Shown here in pieces: positions 27,190 through 35,278 of a stretch of 39,450 nt of DNA. Position numbers and translations under genes: made by a program. Positions within the stretch are counted from its first letter, which is position 1, and each line of letters opens with the position of its first letter. The DNA is from a bacterium (GTDB taxonomy: Bacteria; BMS3Abin14). Location: assembly GCA_029210545.1 (NCBI GenBank), contig JARGFV010000012.1, forward strand, positions 1 through 39,450. The letters run 5' to 3'. Below the pieces are notes generated by a model that was given only the letters and a program-made list of their open reading frames with translations, made no database searches and was not told the origin of the DNA.

Positions 27190-27201
27190 ATGAGATCTGA
27201 G

Positions 27202-28122
27202 ATGAAAATATTGAGAGTTCTATCGGCAGTCAGCCTGGTTGTGGCCCTCACCTCGTGTCAGCCTGGAGCAAAAGCGCCGGCAGAGCAGGCTGTTACCGAT
27301 GCGAAGCCCATCCGCATCGGGTACATGATCTGCGACGGTCTCGGGGAGACGAAGAGCCGCTTCGAGCCCCTGACCCGCTACCTGGAGGAAAAAACCGGAC
27401 TGCCCTTCGAGCCGGTCTACCTCAACACCTTCGAGGTACCGGAGGCCTTCGAAAAGGGTGACCTGGATATCACCCACACCAACTCCCTCCTCTACGTGAT
27501 CATGCGTGAGAAGGGGCTTGAACCCCTCGCAGGGGAAAAGAGGGGCAGCCTGGGCTTCATGAGCGCCGGGGGGATCGTGGTCAAGGCCGACAGCCCCATC
27601 GTGGAAATGGCGGACCTTGCGGGGAAGCGCATGGCTTTCGGACCCCAGCTGGCCCCCACCGGGTTCCTCTCCCAGTACGAGCTTCTCCTGGATGCCGGGA
27701 TCGATCCCGAGATGGATCTCGATTACTACGCTATTCCCGGGGGAGCATACAAGCATGAGAAGGTGGTTTACGGTGTGTGGATGGGAGCTTACGACGCTGC
27801 GGCCGTTCCTCTCCTGGATCTTGAGTTCATGATCCGCGACGGCAAGATCGGTCCAGATGACCTGCGTATCATCGCCCAAAGCGACCCGATCCCCTATTGC
27901 GTTTTCGGGATAGCCCCCGGCGTGGTTCCGGAAAGGGCCGCGAGGATCCGGTCACTGCTCCTGAACCTCCTTCCGGCAGACACGGTGGCCCTTGACGGTG
28001 AAGTGAGGTCCGTCCTCAAAAGCGCCGGTGTGGAGGGGTTCGTCCCCATCGAGGACTCCGATTTCGATCGTGTGCGGGAGATGGCAAGAAAGACGAAGAT
28101 GCCCCCGTACCAGGAATTTTGA
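27202..28122 (+). CDS. PhnD-like phosphate/phosphonate-type substrate-binding lipoprotein
   Basis: 306 residues from ATG 27202. ATG 27190 is four codons upstream, within a GAGATCTGAGATG repeat; neither has a strong Shine-Dalgarno. The lipobox is LTSC. The rest is a complete periplasmic binding fold of the PhnD/phosphonate-binding type (IRIGYMICDG; FEPLTRYLEEKTGLPFEP; GDLDITHTNS; DLAGKRMAFGPQLAPTGFL; YDAAAVPLL; SDPIPYCVFGIAPGV). No ABC transporter permease or ATPase is nearby. It could be a sensor or carrier, for example for an oxyanion handled by the neighbouring YedE pathway; that is inference. Confidence 0.82.
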   Translation: MKILRVLSAVSLVVALTSCQPGAKAPAEQAVTDAKPIRIGYMICDGLGETKSRFEPLTRYLEEKTGLPFEPVYLNTFEVPEAFEKGDLDITHTNSLLYVIMREKGLEPLAGEKRGSLGFMSAGGIVVKADSPIVEMADLAGKRMAFGPQLAPTGFLSQYELLLDAGIDPEMDLDYYAIPGGAYKHEKVVYGVWMGAYDAAAVPLLDLEFMIRDGKIGPDDLRIIAQSDPIPYCVFGIAPGVVPERAARIRSLLLNLLPADTVALDGEVRSVLKSAGVEGFVPIEDSDFDRVREMARKTKMPPYQEF

Positions 28123-28146
28123 GCAAAATTCCCAAGAAAGAAATAA

Positions 28147-28674
28147 ATGACCGGACGATCCATTGACAGATTTACTGAAATCCTCGCGATCCTATGTGTC
28201 ACCGCGGCAGTGGTGATCCTCCTCGTTCCTTCCCGGGGACCGGACGCCGGCGCCGGCCTGGCGGGACTCAGGCCCCAGGAGATCCAGGGCGGCGAGGGGG
28301 TGCTTTTCCGTACCTCCATGGATGAGGTCCGCCGCCTGGTGGATGGCGACCGGGATCCCGGACGCAGGCTGGACGACCTTACGGCCCGTTTCCCCCGACG
28401 GCACGAGGTGTGGGCCCTCTCTGCCCGGTACCACGAAAATATGGATGAGGAATCGGCTGCTCTCGTGGACTATGCCCGCGCCGTCCGGCTTCAGCCCGAT
28501 TACCTGGATGAAGGGTCCTCCCTCTACCTCGGAGCCAGGATCGGGGGGGTGACGGGCCGGGAGTTGACAAGATTGAGGGTGAAAAAAGCGGCAGAGGGCC
28601 TTACCGGTGAGGAACAGGACATTCTCAGGGCGGCCTACTTCCTCGTGAGGCGCCTTGCCGGAGGGTGCGAATGA
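28147..28674 (+). CDS. Membrane-anchored TPR-like small protein
   Basis: 175 residues. One transmembrane segment lies at about residues 8-25 (EILAILCVTAAVVILLV). Residues about 80-120 look like a TPR unit (EVWALSARYHENMDEESAALVDYARAVRLQPDY). It lies 24 bases after the PhnD-like gene and overlaps YedE by four bases, so it probably shares their transcript. No specific function could be assigned. Confidence 0.68.
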   Translation: MTGRSIDRFTEILAILCVTAAVVILLVPSRGPDAGAGLAGLRPQEIQGGEGVLFRTSMDEVRRLVDGDRDPGRRLDDLTARFPRRHEVWALSARYHENMDEESAALVDYARAVRLQPDYLDEGSSLYLGARIGGVTGRELTRLRVKKAAEGLTGEEQDILRAAYFLVRRLAGGCE

Positions 28675-29729
28675 GGCGGCTTTCTTCCGACACACTCCTC
28701 ATCCTCGCCAGCGGTATCAGCCTGGGAGGGCTGGGGGCGGCTCTGGCCCTGTGGGGTAACCCGGCCAACTCGGGGATCTGTATCTCCTGTTTTGTGGAGA
28801 ACCTTTCCGGGAGCCTCGGACTCCACCACGATCTGAGGATGTCCTATTTCAGGCCCGAGCTGGCAGGGTTTGTTGCAGGCGCTTTTCTCATGGCCCTCGC
28901 CGGGAGGGAAATGCGTCCCCGTTCGGGCACGTACCCCGTGATCGGTTTCGTCCTGGGCGTCCTTCTCATCGCAGGCTCTTCCGTGTTCATGGGCTGCCCC
29001 ATCAAGATGATGCTTCGCCTGGGAGCCGGGGATCTTACGGCTGTAGCCGGAGTGGCGGGTCTTGCCTTCGGTGTCTGGATCGGGGTCCGCTGCTACAGGG
29101 CCGGTCTCGACCTCGGCGCACCCACGCCTGGCGGGGGAGCGTTCCAGGCTTCCTTGCTCCCGCTCGTGATCGTGGCCGGTTTCGGGTTGTCCGTAGCGGT
29201 GGGCGGGCTCTTCCTGGCCGGGGACACCGGTCCGGCGGCACGGAGGGCACCTCTTGTCATTTCCCTCGCAGCGGGCCTGATCATCGGTGCCCTGGCCCAG
29301 CGGTCCCGGTTCTGCGTGACGGGGAGCTTTTCCAACTACTTCCTGGCCCGGGACACCGTCCTGATGCGGGGACTCGCCGCCCTTTTTCTGGCGGCCCTTT
29401 CCGTCAGTGTCCTTTCCGGCGTCTTTAATCCCGGACTGCTGGATCAGCCCGGATCCCACCCCGACCACCTCTGGAACTTCCTCGGGATGGCACTGGTCGG
29501 GTTCGCGTCGGTCCTTGCAGGCGGATGCCCGTTCCGTCAGCTCGTCCTGAGCGGCGAAGGATCGGTGGACGCTTCGGTGGTCGTCCTGGGCATGGTGGCG
29601 GGAGGAGCGATCGTTCACCTGTGGGGCATTGCGAGCACCTCGGCCGGGCCGACACCCTTCGGAAAGGCGGCGGTACTGCTTGGTTTAGCTTTTTGTTTCG
29701 GGATCGCAAGGTTTTACCGGAAAGCTTAG
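28671..29729 (+). CDS. yedE: YedE-type putative selenium transporter (YeeE/YedE family)
   Basis: 354 residues with about nine to ten transmembrane helices. The opening GNPANSGICISCFVENLSGSLGLH matches the selenium-associated YedE subgroup. Conserved Cys residues occur in FMGCPIKMM, RSRFCVTGS and LAGGCPFRQL, as in YeeE/YedE thiosulfate and selenium channels. Family members are predicted to import a sulfur or selenium species. Its position near an EF2568-type desulfurase gene and DUF3343 fits the known co-occurrence with selenium traits. The start overlaps the preceding gene (ATGA). Confidence 0.87.
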   Translation: MRRLSSDTLLILASGISLGGLGAALALWGNPANSGICISCFVENLSGSLGLHHDLRMSYFRPELAGFVAGAFLMALAGREMRPRSGTYPVIGFVLGVLLIAGSSVFMGCPIKMMLRLGAGDLTAVAGVAGLAFGVWIGVRCYRAGLDLGAPTPGGGAFQASLLPLVIVAGFGLSVAVGGLFLAGDTGPAARRAPLVISLAAGLIIGALAQRSRFCVTGSFSNYFLARDTVLMRGLAALFLAALSVSVLSGVFNPGLLDQPGSHPDHLWNFLGMALVGFASVLAGGCPFRQLVLSGEGSVDASVVVLGMVAGGAIVHLWGIASTSAGPTPFGKAAVLLGLAFCFGIARFYRKA

Positions 29730-29898
29730 GAGCCCGGAGAAAAGCCGACGCGGGGACGCGGTGACAGGGAGATGAACAGTGCGTGGTGCGGAGTGGGGAA
29801 ATCGTGTCGTCATTGCGAGTTGTTCCCGGACGAAGCAATCTGAAGGGATTGATTTGGAATCTGGAATCTGGAATCAATAATTTTTTCCGGAGGTAAAG
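29730..29898. repeat. Low-complexity tract before the GeoRSP genes
   Basis: Contains GACGCGGGGACGCGG, a CHCERSEAI-type repeat fragment (about 29807-29842) and GGAATCTGGAATCTGGAATC. CGGAGG seven bases before ATG 29899 is the ribosome-binding site for the PqqD gene. Confidence 0.7.
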
Positions 29899-30234
29899 AT
29901 GCAGAAAAAATTATTTCGCAACCCCGACGTTAACTGGCGCGTTGAGTCCCACCGGGAGGCGCATGTACGGGAGGTTCTGGAGGATCCAGCGAGGGTTGAG
30001 GAAGACGAGCAGGCGCAGGATGTGGGGACCGTCACCATCCTTGCCGGAGGCGTCATGCACCAGCTTAACCTCCTGGGCGGTGAGATCTGGAAACTGTGTG
30101 ATGGTTCCCTCGACCGGGAAGGGCTGATGGGAGAGCTGATCGGGATGTTCGAGGTGGACGCGGAGACCCTCTCGGAGGATGTGAACCTCTTCCTGGACGA
30201 GATGGCGGGCCAGGGGCTGATCGATGAAAAGTAG
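29899..30234 (+). CDS. GeoRSP-type PqqD family peptide chaperone
   Basis: 111 residues. Residues about 13-110 match the PqqD fold, a winged-helix domain that binds leader peptides and hands them to radical SAM enzymes. The key part is VGTVTILAGGVMHQLNLLGGEIWKL, then a DVNLFLDEMAGQGLI tail. GGAGG is seven bases upstream of ATG 29899. The radical SAM gene starts inside this gene's 3' end. PqqD, radical SAM/SPASM and SPASM-only order is that of the GeoRSP system described by protein-family curation in Geobacter. I know of no established substrate for that system. Confidence 0.88.
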   Translation: MQKKLFRNPDVNWRVESHREAHVREVLEDPARVEEDEQAQDVGTVTILAGGVMHQLNLLGGEIWKLCDGSLDREGLMGELIGMFEVDAETLSEDVNLFLDEMAGQGLIDEK

Positions 30235-31264
30235 CGACCTTCTCTCGGCGCCCCTGACCGTCAACTGGTCCCTGTCCTACCGGTGCAACTTCACCTGCAG
30301 CCACTGTTACAGCCGCGCCCTTGACACCGGGACCCTCTCCCTCGACGAGCTTTTCAGGATCGTCGACCTCCTGGCGGAAAAGGGGGTGGTGTTCATCAAT
30401 TTCGGCGGTGGGGAGCCCCTTTTGCTGGATGATCTTTACCGGATCACGGGCCACGCCGTGTCCCGGGGACTCAAGGTCACCATGAACAGCAACGGATGGC
30501 TCCTGGACCAGGGGGCCGCCGGGCGCATCCGGGAGGCGGGCTTTCACAGCGTGGGGATCAGTATCGACAGCCCTGAACCTGCCGGCCACGACCGGTTCCG
30601 CGACCGGCCCGGCAGTTTCGTCCGCGCTGTCGAGGCTCTTGGACATTTGAGGGAGGCGGGCGTCAGGAGCACCGTTTCGTGCGTCATCAACCGCGGGAAC
30701 CTTCACAACTGGCGGGAGATGGTGGGTCTTTGCCGGGAACAGGGAGTGGGGACCTTGTATCTGCACAACTACAAATGTTCGGGCAAGGGGCTGGTGAACA
30801 TGGAGGAACTGGACCTGACGCCCGGTCAGTGGGGTCAGTTCTACACCGGGGCCCTGGCGGTCAGGGAGAAGCTCGATGACCTGACCATCTCCTTCGACGA
30901 TCCCATCATGGCTGCCCTGCCGGGGTACAGTCCCGACGCGGCGGTCAAGGGCAGCACCTGCGGCAAGCTGAGCCTCCACATCGGACCCGACGGCCGGATA
31001 ACCCCCTGCGGCTTCATCCCGATCTCTCTCGGTCACATCCTGAACGACGATTTCGACGAGATCTGGTTCAACTCTCCCATACTGGAAAAGATGCGGTCCA
31101 AGACGCCCCGGGGCAAGTGCGCCGGATGCTCCAGTTACGAGGATTGTCTCGGCGGCTGTTCGGCCCGGGCCTTCGCCATGACGGGGAGCTTCGAGGACCC
31201 GGACCCGCACTGCTGGGTGGAGGAAGGTCAGTCCAAAGTCCAAAGTCCAAAGTCCAAAGGATAA
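30224..31264 (+). CDS. GeoRSP-type radical SAM/SPASM maturase
   Basis: 346 residues. The radical SAM cluster motif CNFTCSHC uses Cys21, Cys25 and Cys28. GGGEP (61-65) and SIDSPEP follow. The SPASM domain begins at Cys246 (STCGKLSLHIGPDGRITPCG) and contains CAGCSSYEDCLGGCSA and a final Cys near HCW, enough to bind auxiliary 4Fe-4S clusters. Such enzymes modify peptides, typically those bound by a PqqD partner. The last 12 residues (GQSKVQSPKSKG) come from a fourfold AGTCCAA tandem repeat at 31230-31257 and are probably not ancestral. It overlaps the PqqD gene by 11 bases. Confidence 0.92.
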   Translation: MKSSDLLSAPLTVNWSLSYRCNFTCSHCYSRALDTGTLSLDELFRIVDLLAEKGVVFINFGGGEPLLLDDLYRITGHAVSRGLKVTMNSNGWLLDQGAAGRIREAGFHSVGISIDSPEPAGHDRFRDRPGSFVRAVEALGHLREAGVRSTVSCVINRGNLHNWREMVGLCREQGVGTLYLHNYKCSGKGLVNMEELDLTPGQWGQFYTGALAVREKLDDLTISFDDPIMAALPGYSPDAAVKGSTCGKLSLHIGPDGRITPCGFIPISLGHILNDDFDEIWFNSPILEKMRSKTPRGKCAGCSSYEDCLGGCSARAFAMTGSFEDPDPHCWVEEGQSKVQSPKSKG

Positions 31265-31541
31265 TCTAAAGCTGGTTCATTTACCGCAGGGAACGCAGTG
31301 CGGCCGACTGAAGGCCGCATCGCAGGGTAAAAGCGCAGCTCAATTACCGGGTTTTAAAAAACGGTTCATCGGGCAAATGAGTATCTGGTGACCAGAAATT
31401 TTGGGGGAGCCAGGGGTTTTATAAGCATTGACACAGAGGACAGGGAGGCGGCTCGCTGGTAGGCCGCCCGTCCCACGAAGTTACACAGAGAAAGGCCCGG
31501 GCCGGCATGGAGATCATCTTTCCCTTACCTGAACGGCTGGA

Positions 31542-31587
31542 CCTTCAAGGCCGGGATGAAAGCGGGCTTTGATCCCGGCCTTGAAGG
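31542..31587. repeat. Perfect 16-bp inverted repeat
   Basis: CCTTCAAGGCCGGGAT (31542-31557) is the exact reverse complement of 31572-31587, with a 14-base loop. There is no T run, so it is probably not a simple terminator. Confidence 0.85.
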
Positions 31588-31767
31588 CTCCATCTGCCGA
31601 TTTCGGAGAAATGCCTTTCCCGAATGGGAAAGGTCAGGTGAGGGGAAGGATCGTTGGTTTCCTCTGTGATCTCTGTGAGCTCTGTGGTGAGTGCCCTTCC
31701 GGGTCTTGAAGTGACACCACCCAGGTACGCATTAACCGGGTGAACCTAATAAACTTTATTTTGATCT

Positions 31768-31823
31768 CCCCTGTGAAACCCTGTGGAGCGATCTGAAAGC
31801 TGATCGCGCTGCGGTGAGTTAGC
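31768..31823 (-). repeat. Dispersed hairpin element, family 2 copy 2
   Basis: Reverse complement of the 19998-20049 element, with stem bases changed in a compensating way. It lies about 25 bases upstream of the SPASM protein start. Confidence 0.75.
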
Positions 31824-31846
31824 TTTTGGTTGTAAAGGTGTTTCAA

Positions 31847-32728
31847 ATGAGTGATCTGAAGTTCGATCTCCCATTGCGTATCCACTGGCGGCCGGGTTCC
31901 GAAGTCTCACCGGCCATCGTGGAATCCATCAGGAAAGCCAACCCCCTAGCCGTCACCGTTCACGTCGAGGACGTGGAGCAGCTGGCGGCCACCGGCCTTC
32001 CCTGGGAGGGGATCCCGGTGGTGGTCATCCACAACGGGTGGAGAAAACAGACGGCCTCCCTGCCGGCCCTTGACGTGCACAGGTGGGAGTTTCCTGTCAG
32101 GGGTCCGGACGAGGCCATGGCCCTGGCATCAGGGGGGTTCGCGGGCGCCGACCCGGCCAGGGCCGCCCTGCGTTGGTACCCCGTTCGTGGAAAACTCCGT
32201 CACCTTGCTCCCATCCTGGAACTGGCGGCAAGGTACGGGTGCTCGGTCACCTTGCCAAACCGTCCGGCCGATGTTATCACCAGCGAAGAGGGGGGGACTT
32301 TCCCCGATCCGGATGAACTGGATGATGGGCTCTTCGGGGCGGTCAGGAGCGCAGCGGCTCTCCTCCAGCCGGGGAAGATCAGGGTTCACGATTTCATCCT
32401 GACCCGGGCCCTCGGCCTGGAAAGTATGGAGCCGTCGGGGTGCGAGGCCGCCAACGCCATCGCTTTCATCGACGGGGAGGGCATTGTGTATCCTTGCGAG
32501 ACGCTCGGGGTGCCCATGGGTGACCTTGGCCGGGAGGAGCTGGAGGCAATATGGGCGTCCCCTCTTCGCGCGCGGGTGCGCACGGATGTGGGGAAGATGC
32601 CGGGAGTCTGCGTCCGGTGCCCTGAGCTGACGATGTGCCGGGGAGGATGCCGGGGAGCGGTTTACCACCTCAAGGGGCACTACCTGGCCCCTGACCCCAT
32701 GTGCCCCTTATCTTGTAACAGTGGCTGA
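31847..32728 (+). CDS. GeoRSP-type SPASM domain protein without radical SAM cluster motif
   Basis: 293 residues from ATG 31847; AAAGGTG is seven bases upstream. The N-terminal ~190 residues look like a degenerate radical SAM barrel (IVESIRKANPLAVTVHVEDVEQLAATG) but have no CX3CX2C motif, so the SAM-cleaving cluster is absent. The C-terminal SPASM domain is intact: Cys199, then YPCETLGVPMGDLG, CVRCPELTMCRGGCRG and a final CPLSC. It is expected to act as a non-catalytic partner or scaffold for the radical SAM enzyme. The next gene's possible starts lie within or just after its end. Confidence 0.87.
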   Translation: MSDLKFDLPLRIHWRPGSEVSPAIVESIRKANPLAVTVHVEDVEQLAATGLPWEGIPVVVIHNGWRKQTASLPALDVHRWEFPVRGPDEAMALASGGFAGADPARAALRWYPVRGKLRHLAPILELAARYGCSVTLPNRPADVITSEEGGTFPDPDELDDGLFGAVRSAAALLQPGKIRVHDFILTRALGLESMEPSGCEAANAIAFIDGEGIVYPCETLGVPMGDLGREELEAIWASPLRARVRTDVGKMPGVCVRCPELTMCRGGCRGAVYHLKGHYLAPDPMCPLSCNSG

Positions 32729-32759
32729 TGATATGCAGGCAGAAACAATGGAAACAACC

Positions 32760-33926
32760 ATGAGCAATAAGATCATCTACCTTAACAACGCGGCGGGAAG
32801 CTGGCCCAAACCGGACCAGGTCATCGACCGGATGGTGTGGGCCGCCACCGAATTCCCCTCCACCCCGGGACGGGGCGGGTCAGGGGTCCGCAGTGAAAAG
32901 GTCCTGTTCGACACGCGGGAGTCGCTGGCCTCCCTCATCGGCGCTGCCGACAGCTCCCGCATCATCTTCACGCCCAACACCACCGCGGCCCTGAACCTTG
33001 CCATCGCCGGCCTGGTCAGGAGCCGGGACCATGTCGTCACCACCTCCATGGACCACAACTCGGTAGCCCGTCCCCTTGCCCGTCTCGAGGACCGGGAAGG
33101 GGTCGAGGTGACGAGGGTCCAGGCTGGAACAGACGGAACCGTGACGGTCTCTGCCATCCTGGAGGCGGTGAGGCCCGAAACAGCCCTCGTCGTAATGACC
33201 CACGCCTCCAACGTCACCGGGACCATCCAGCCGGTCAGTGAGGTCGGGCCGGCTCTGCGAGCCATGGGAGAGGGGAGACCCCTGCTCCTTGCCGACGCAG
33301 CCCAGACCGTCGGTGTCCTGCCTGTCGATGTTACCCGGGACGGGATCGACCTGCTGGCCGCTCCCGGGCACAAGGCCCTTTACGGCTCCTCGGGTACGGG
33401 GTTCCTCTATGTAGGTCCTGATGTGGAGCTCGAGCCGATCGTCGAGGGGGGAACGGGCGGCCATTCCTCCCTGAGGCGTCAGCCCGAGATGCTGCCGGCG
33501 CGCCTGGAAAGCGGCACTCCCAATATCCCGGGTATCGCCGCCCTTGGAGCGGCCGTGGAATTTATCACCGGAAAAGGTCTGGACACGATCCGGCAGCACG
33601 AGGCCCGCCTGATGAGGGTCCTCATCGATGGGCTAAGCCCGATCCCGGGGGCGCATCTCTTCGGTCCCTGCGACCCCGTCCGCCAGCTGGCTGTCCTCTC
33701 CTTCAGGCTGGACGATATGGATCCCGCCGAAGTGGCCACGTTCCTCGCTGAGGTGAAAGGTATTCACGTTCGGGTCGGTCTTCACTGCTCCCCCTTTTCC
33801 CACAAGACCCTGGGCACCTGGCCCGAGGGCACGGTGAGGGTCAGCCCCGGCGTCTTCAATACGGAAGAGGATGTCCAGGCCCTCGTGGAAGGTGTCACGC
33901 AGCTGCAGGAGATGAGGGGTGCCTGA
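32760..33926 (+). CDS. Cysteine desulfurase family protein (EF2568-type class V aminotransferase)
   Basis: About 388 residues from ATG 32760. In-frame GTG 32721 and ATG 32733 and 32748 are alternatives; none has a good Shine-Dalgarno. Chosen because family members begin close to IIYLNNAAGSWPKP. The PLP lysine is Lys205 in PGHKALYG. Cys343 (GLHCSPFSHK) is the likely persulfide or selenide-handling residue, followed by GTVRVSPGVFNTEEDV. The family releases sulfur or selenium from cysteine or selenocysteine. This subgroup co-occurs with selenium traits and DUF3343, which is the next gene. Confidence 0.9.
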   Translation: MSNKIIYLNNAAGSWPKPDQVIDRMVWAATEFPSTPGRGGSGVRSEKVLFDTRESLASLIGAADSSRIIFTPNTTAALNLAIAGLVRSRDHVVTTSMDHNSVARPLARLEDREGVEVTRVQAGTDGTVTVSAILEAVRPETALVVMTHASNVTGTIQPVSEVGPALRAMGEGRPLLLADAAQTVGVLPVDVTRDGIDLLAAPGHKALYGSSGTGFLYVGPDVELEPIVEGGTGGHSSLRRQPEMLPARLESGTPNIPGIAALGAAVEFITGKGLDTIRQHEARLMRVLIDGLSPIPGAHLFGPCDPVRQLAVLSFRLDDMDPAEVATFLAEVKGIHVRVGLHCSPFSHKTLGTWPEGTVRVSPGVFNTEEDVQALVEGVTQLQEMRGA

Positions 33927-34185
33927 CCAGGACCTTGTCGTCGTTTTCCCCACCGCCCACCTGACTCTGAAAGCGGAGAGCTTGCTGGAAAAGGCCGGGG
34001 TGAGGCACAGGACTGTCATGAAACCGAGGAGGATCTCCAGCGACTGCGGATTGGCGATCCGCATTGACCCCGGCGATCTGCAGCGCATCCGCAAACTTCT
34101 CGAGGAAAGTAATACAGACCCGGTGGGCTTTTTCATGGAATCGGGCGGCAGCTGGGAACCTGTTTCCCGTCAGGAGGATGGTTGA
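33919..34185 (+). CDS. DUF3343 protein (putative Se/S carrier-like)
   Basis: 88 residues from GTG 33919, overlapping the desulfurase gene by eight bases with AGGAG upstream. The sequence matches DUF3343: LVVVFPTAHLTLKAESLLEKAG, then a single conserved Cys43 in SSDCGLAIRI. Such small proteins are proposed to carry persulfide or selenium from desulfurases. The pairing with the gene just upstream supports that, though it is not shown here. Confidence 0.88.
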   Translation: MPDQDLVVVFPTAHLTLKAESLLEKAGVRHRTVMKPRRISSDCGLAIRIDPGDLQRIRKLLEESNTDPVGFFMESGGSWEPVSRQEDG

Positions 34186-34186
34186 G

Positions 34187-35164
34187 GTGAAAGTGGTCAA
34201 CGTCCTTCCCGATTCCACGCTGTTTCCCAACGGTTGTGTGGCGGCGGTCGGCAACTTCGACGGCGTTCACCTCGGCCACCAGGAGGTTTTCGCCACTGCC
34301 GTGGCCCGTGCCGGGGCTTTCGGCCTGCCCGCAGTTCTCCTCACCTTCGCCTCCCATCCGCTGACGATTGTTAACCCCGGGGCGGCCCCCGCTCCCCTGA
34401 TGACGGTGGACGATCGGCTGGGCATCGCCCGGCAAACGGGTTTTGAAGCCGCCATCGTCCTCGATTTCGACCAGGAGCTTGCCTCCATGTCCCCCGAAGA
34501 GTTCGCCGCCCGCATGCTTGTGGAACGGATAGGCATCCGGGAACTGGTGGCGGGAAAGGGGTGGCGCTTTGGCCGGGGACGCTCCGGGGATATGGAATGG
34601 CTTTCCGGTTTCGGCCAGGGGGCCGGGTTAACCGTGAGAGGGGTCGGTCCCGTTATGATAGAGGGCCGCCCTGTGTCCAGCACCTGGGTGCGGGAATCCC
34701 TTGCCCGGGGCGATGTAGGCGAAGTGGCCCGGCTTCTTGGCCGGCCCCACTTTGTGCGGGGCACGGTCATCCGGGGGGAGGGCCGGGGTCGGGATCTGGG
34801 TTTCCCCACGGTAAACCTGGATTGCCACGGGGTGCTCGTTCCGGCCCATGGTGTCTACGCCGGCGGGTACAGGGTCGGCGAGGCGTCAGGTCCCGCGGCC
34901 CTGTCCGTTGGTCCGGCACCGACCTTCGAGGGTGGTCACGGTATTGTCGGCTCCGGTCCCCGTGCCGCCCTGGAAGGCCATCTCATCGGCCTTGACCGCG
35001 ACCTTTACGGGCAGACCCTGACCATCGCCTTTTTCCGGCGGCTCAGGGACCAGCGGCCCTTTCCCGATGTCGACACACTTTCCCGGCAGATCGCCCTGGA
35101 TGTGGAAGCGGCCCGCAAAGAATGTTTGGCGTTTGAGATTTGCACCCAAAACCCAAAACCCTGA
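34187..35164 (+). CDS. ribF: Bifunctional riboflavin kinase/FMN adenylyltransferase
   Basis: About 325 residues. GTG 34187 is preferred because AGGAGG (34172-34177) lies nine bases upstream; ATG 34178 abuts that sequence with no spacer. The FAD synthetase domain has GNFDGVHLGHQ (His28, His31) and later the GRGRSGD and SSTWVRE segments. The riboflavin kinase domain starts at GRPHFVRGTVIRGEGRGRDLGFPTVNLD. It makes FMN and then FAD. The last residues (TQNPKP) come from an ACCCAAA repeat. Linkage to the selenium genes may be incidental. Confidence 0.93.
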   Translation: MKVVNVLPDSTLFPNGCVAAVGNFDGVHLGHQEVFATAVARAGAFGLPAVLLTFASHPLTIVNPGAAPAPLMTVDDRLGIARQTGFEAAIVLDFDQELASMSPEEFAARMLVERIGIRELVAGKGWRFGRGRSGDMEWLSGFGQGAGLTVRGVGPVMIEGRPVSSTWVRESLARGDVGEVARLLGRPHFVRGTVIRGEGRGRDLGFPTVNLDCHGVLVPAHGVYAGGYRVGEASGPAALSVGPAPTFEGGHGIVGSGPRAALEGHLIGLDRDLYGQTLTIAFFRRLRDQRPFPDVDTLSRQIALDVEAARKECLAFEICTQNPKP

Positions 35165-35278
35165 ACTCAAAACCCGAGCGAAGCGCAGCGTGCACATGGA
35201 GGAGATCCGGTCATCCTAACCACTGTTGATCATCCCGGGGAAGCCCGGTCAAAGCGTTTCACCACGGTCCGGCTTGCG

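Larger units (their letters stand above)
31265..31846. other. 582-bp structured non-coding region
   Basis: No convincing gene. Hairpins include GCGGCC / GGCCGC near 31300; GGCGGC / GCCGCC near 31455; a perfect 16-bp stem at 31542-31557 / 31572-31587; and CCTTTCCC / GGGAAAGG near 31615. An outer imperfect pair (TTTCCCTTACCTGA near 31519 and TCAGGTGAGGGGAA near 31634) encloses the long stem. CACAGAG-type tracts and the inverted family 2 element (31768-31823) complete it. It splits the third GeoRSP gene from the first two. Confidence 0.75.

Noticed and set aside
29772-29843. A 23-codon ORF with three Cys residues just upstream of the PqqD gene, at first a tempting RiPP precursor
   Set aside because: Its sequence is a CHCERSEAI-type dispersed repeat plus low-complexity DNA, and similar fragments occur at 13063 and 27008 with no relation to PqqD.
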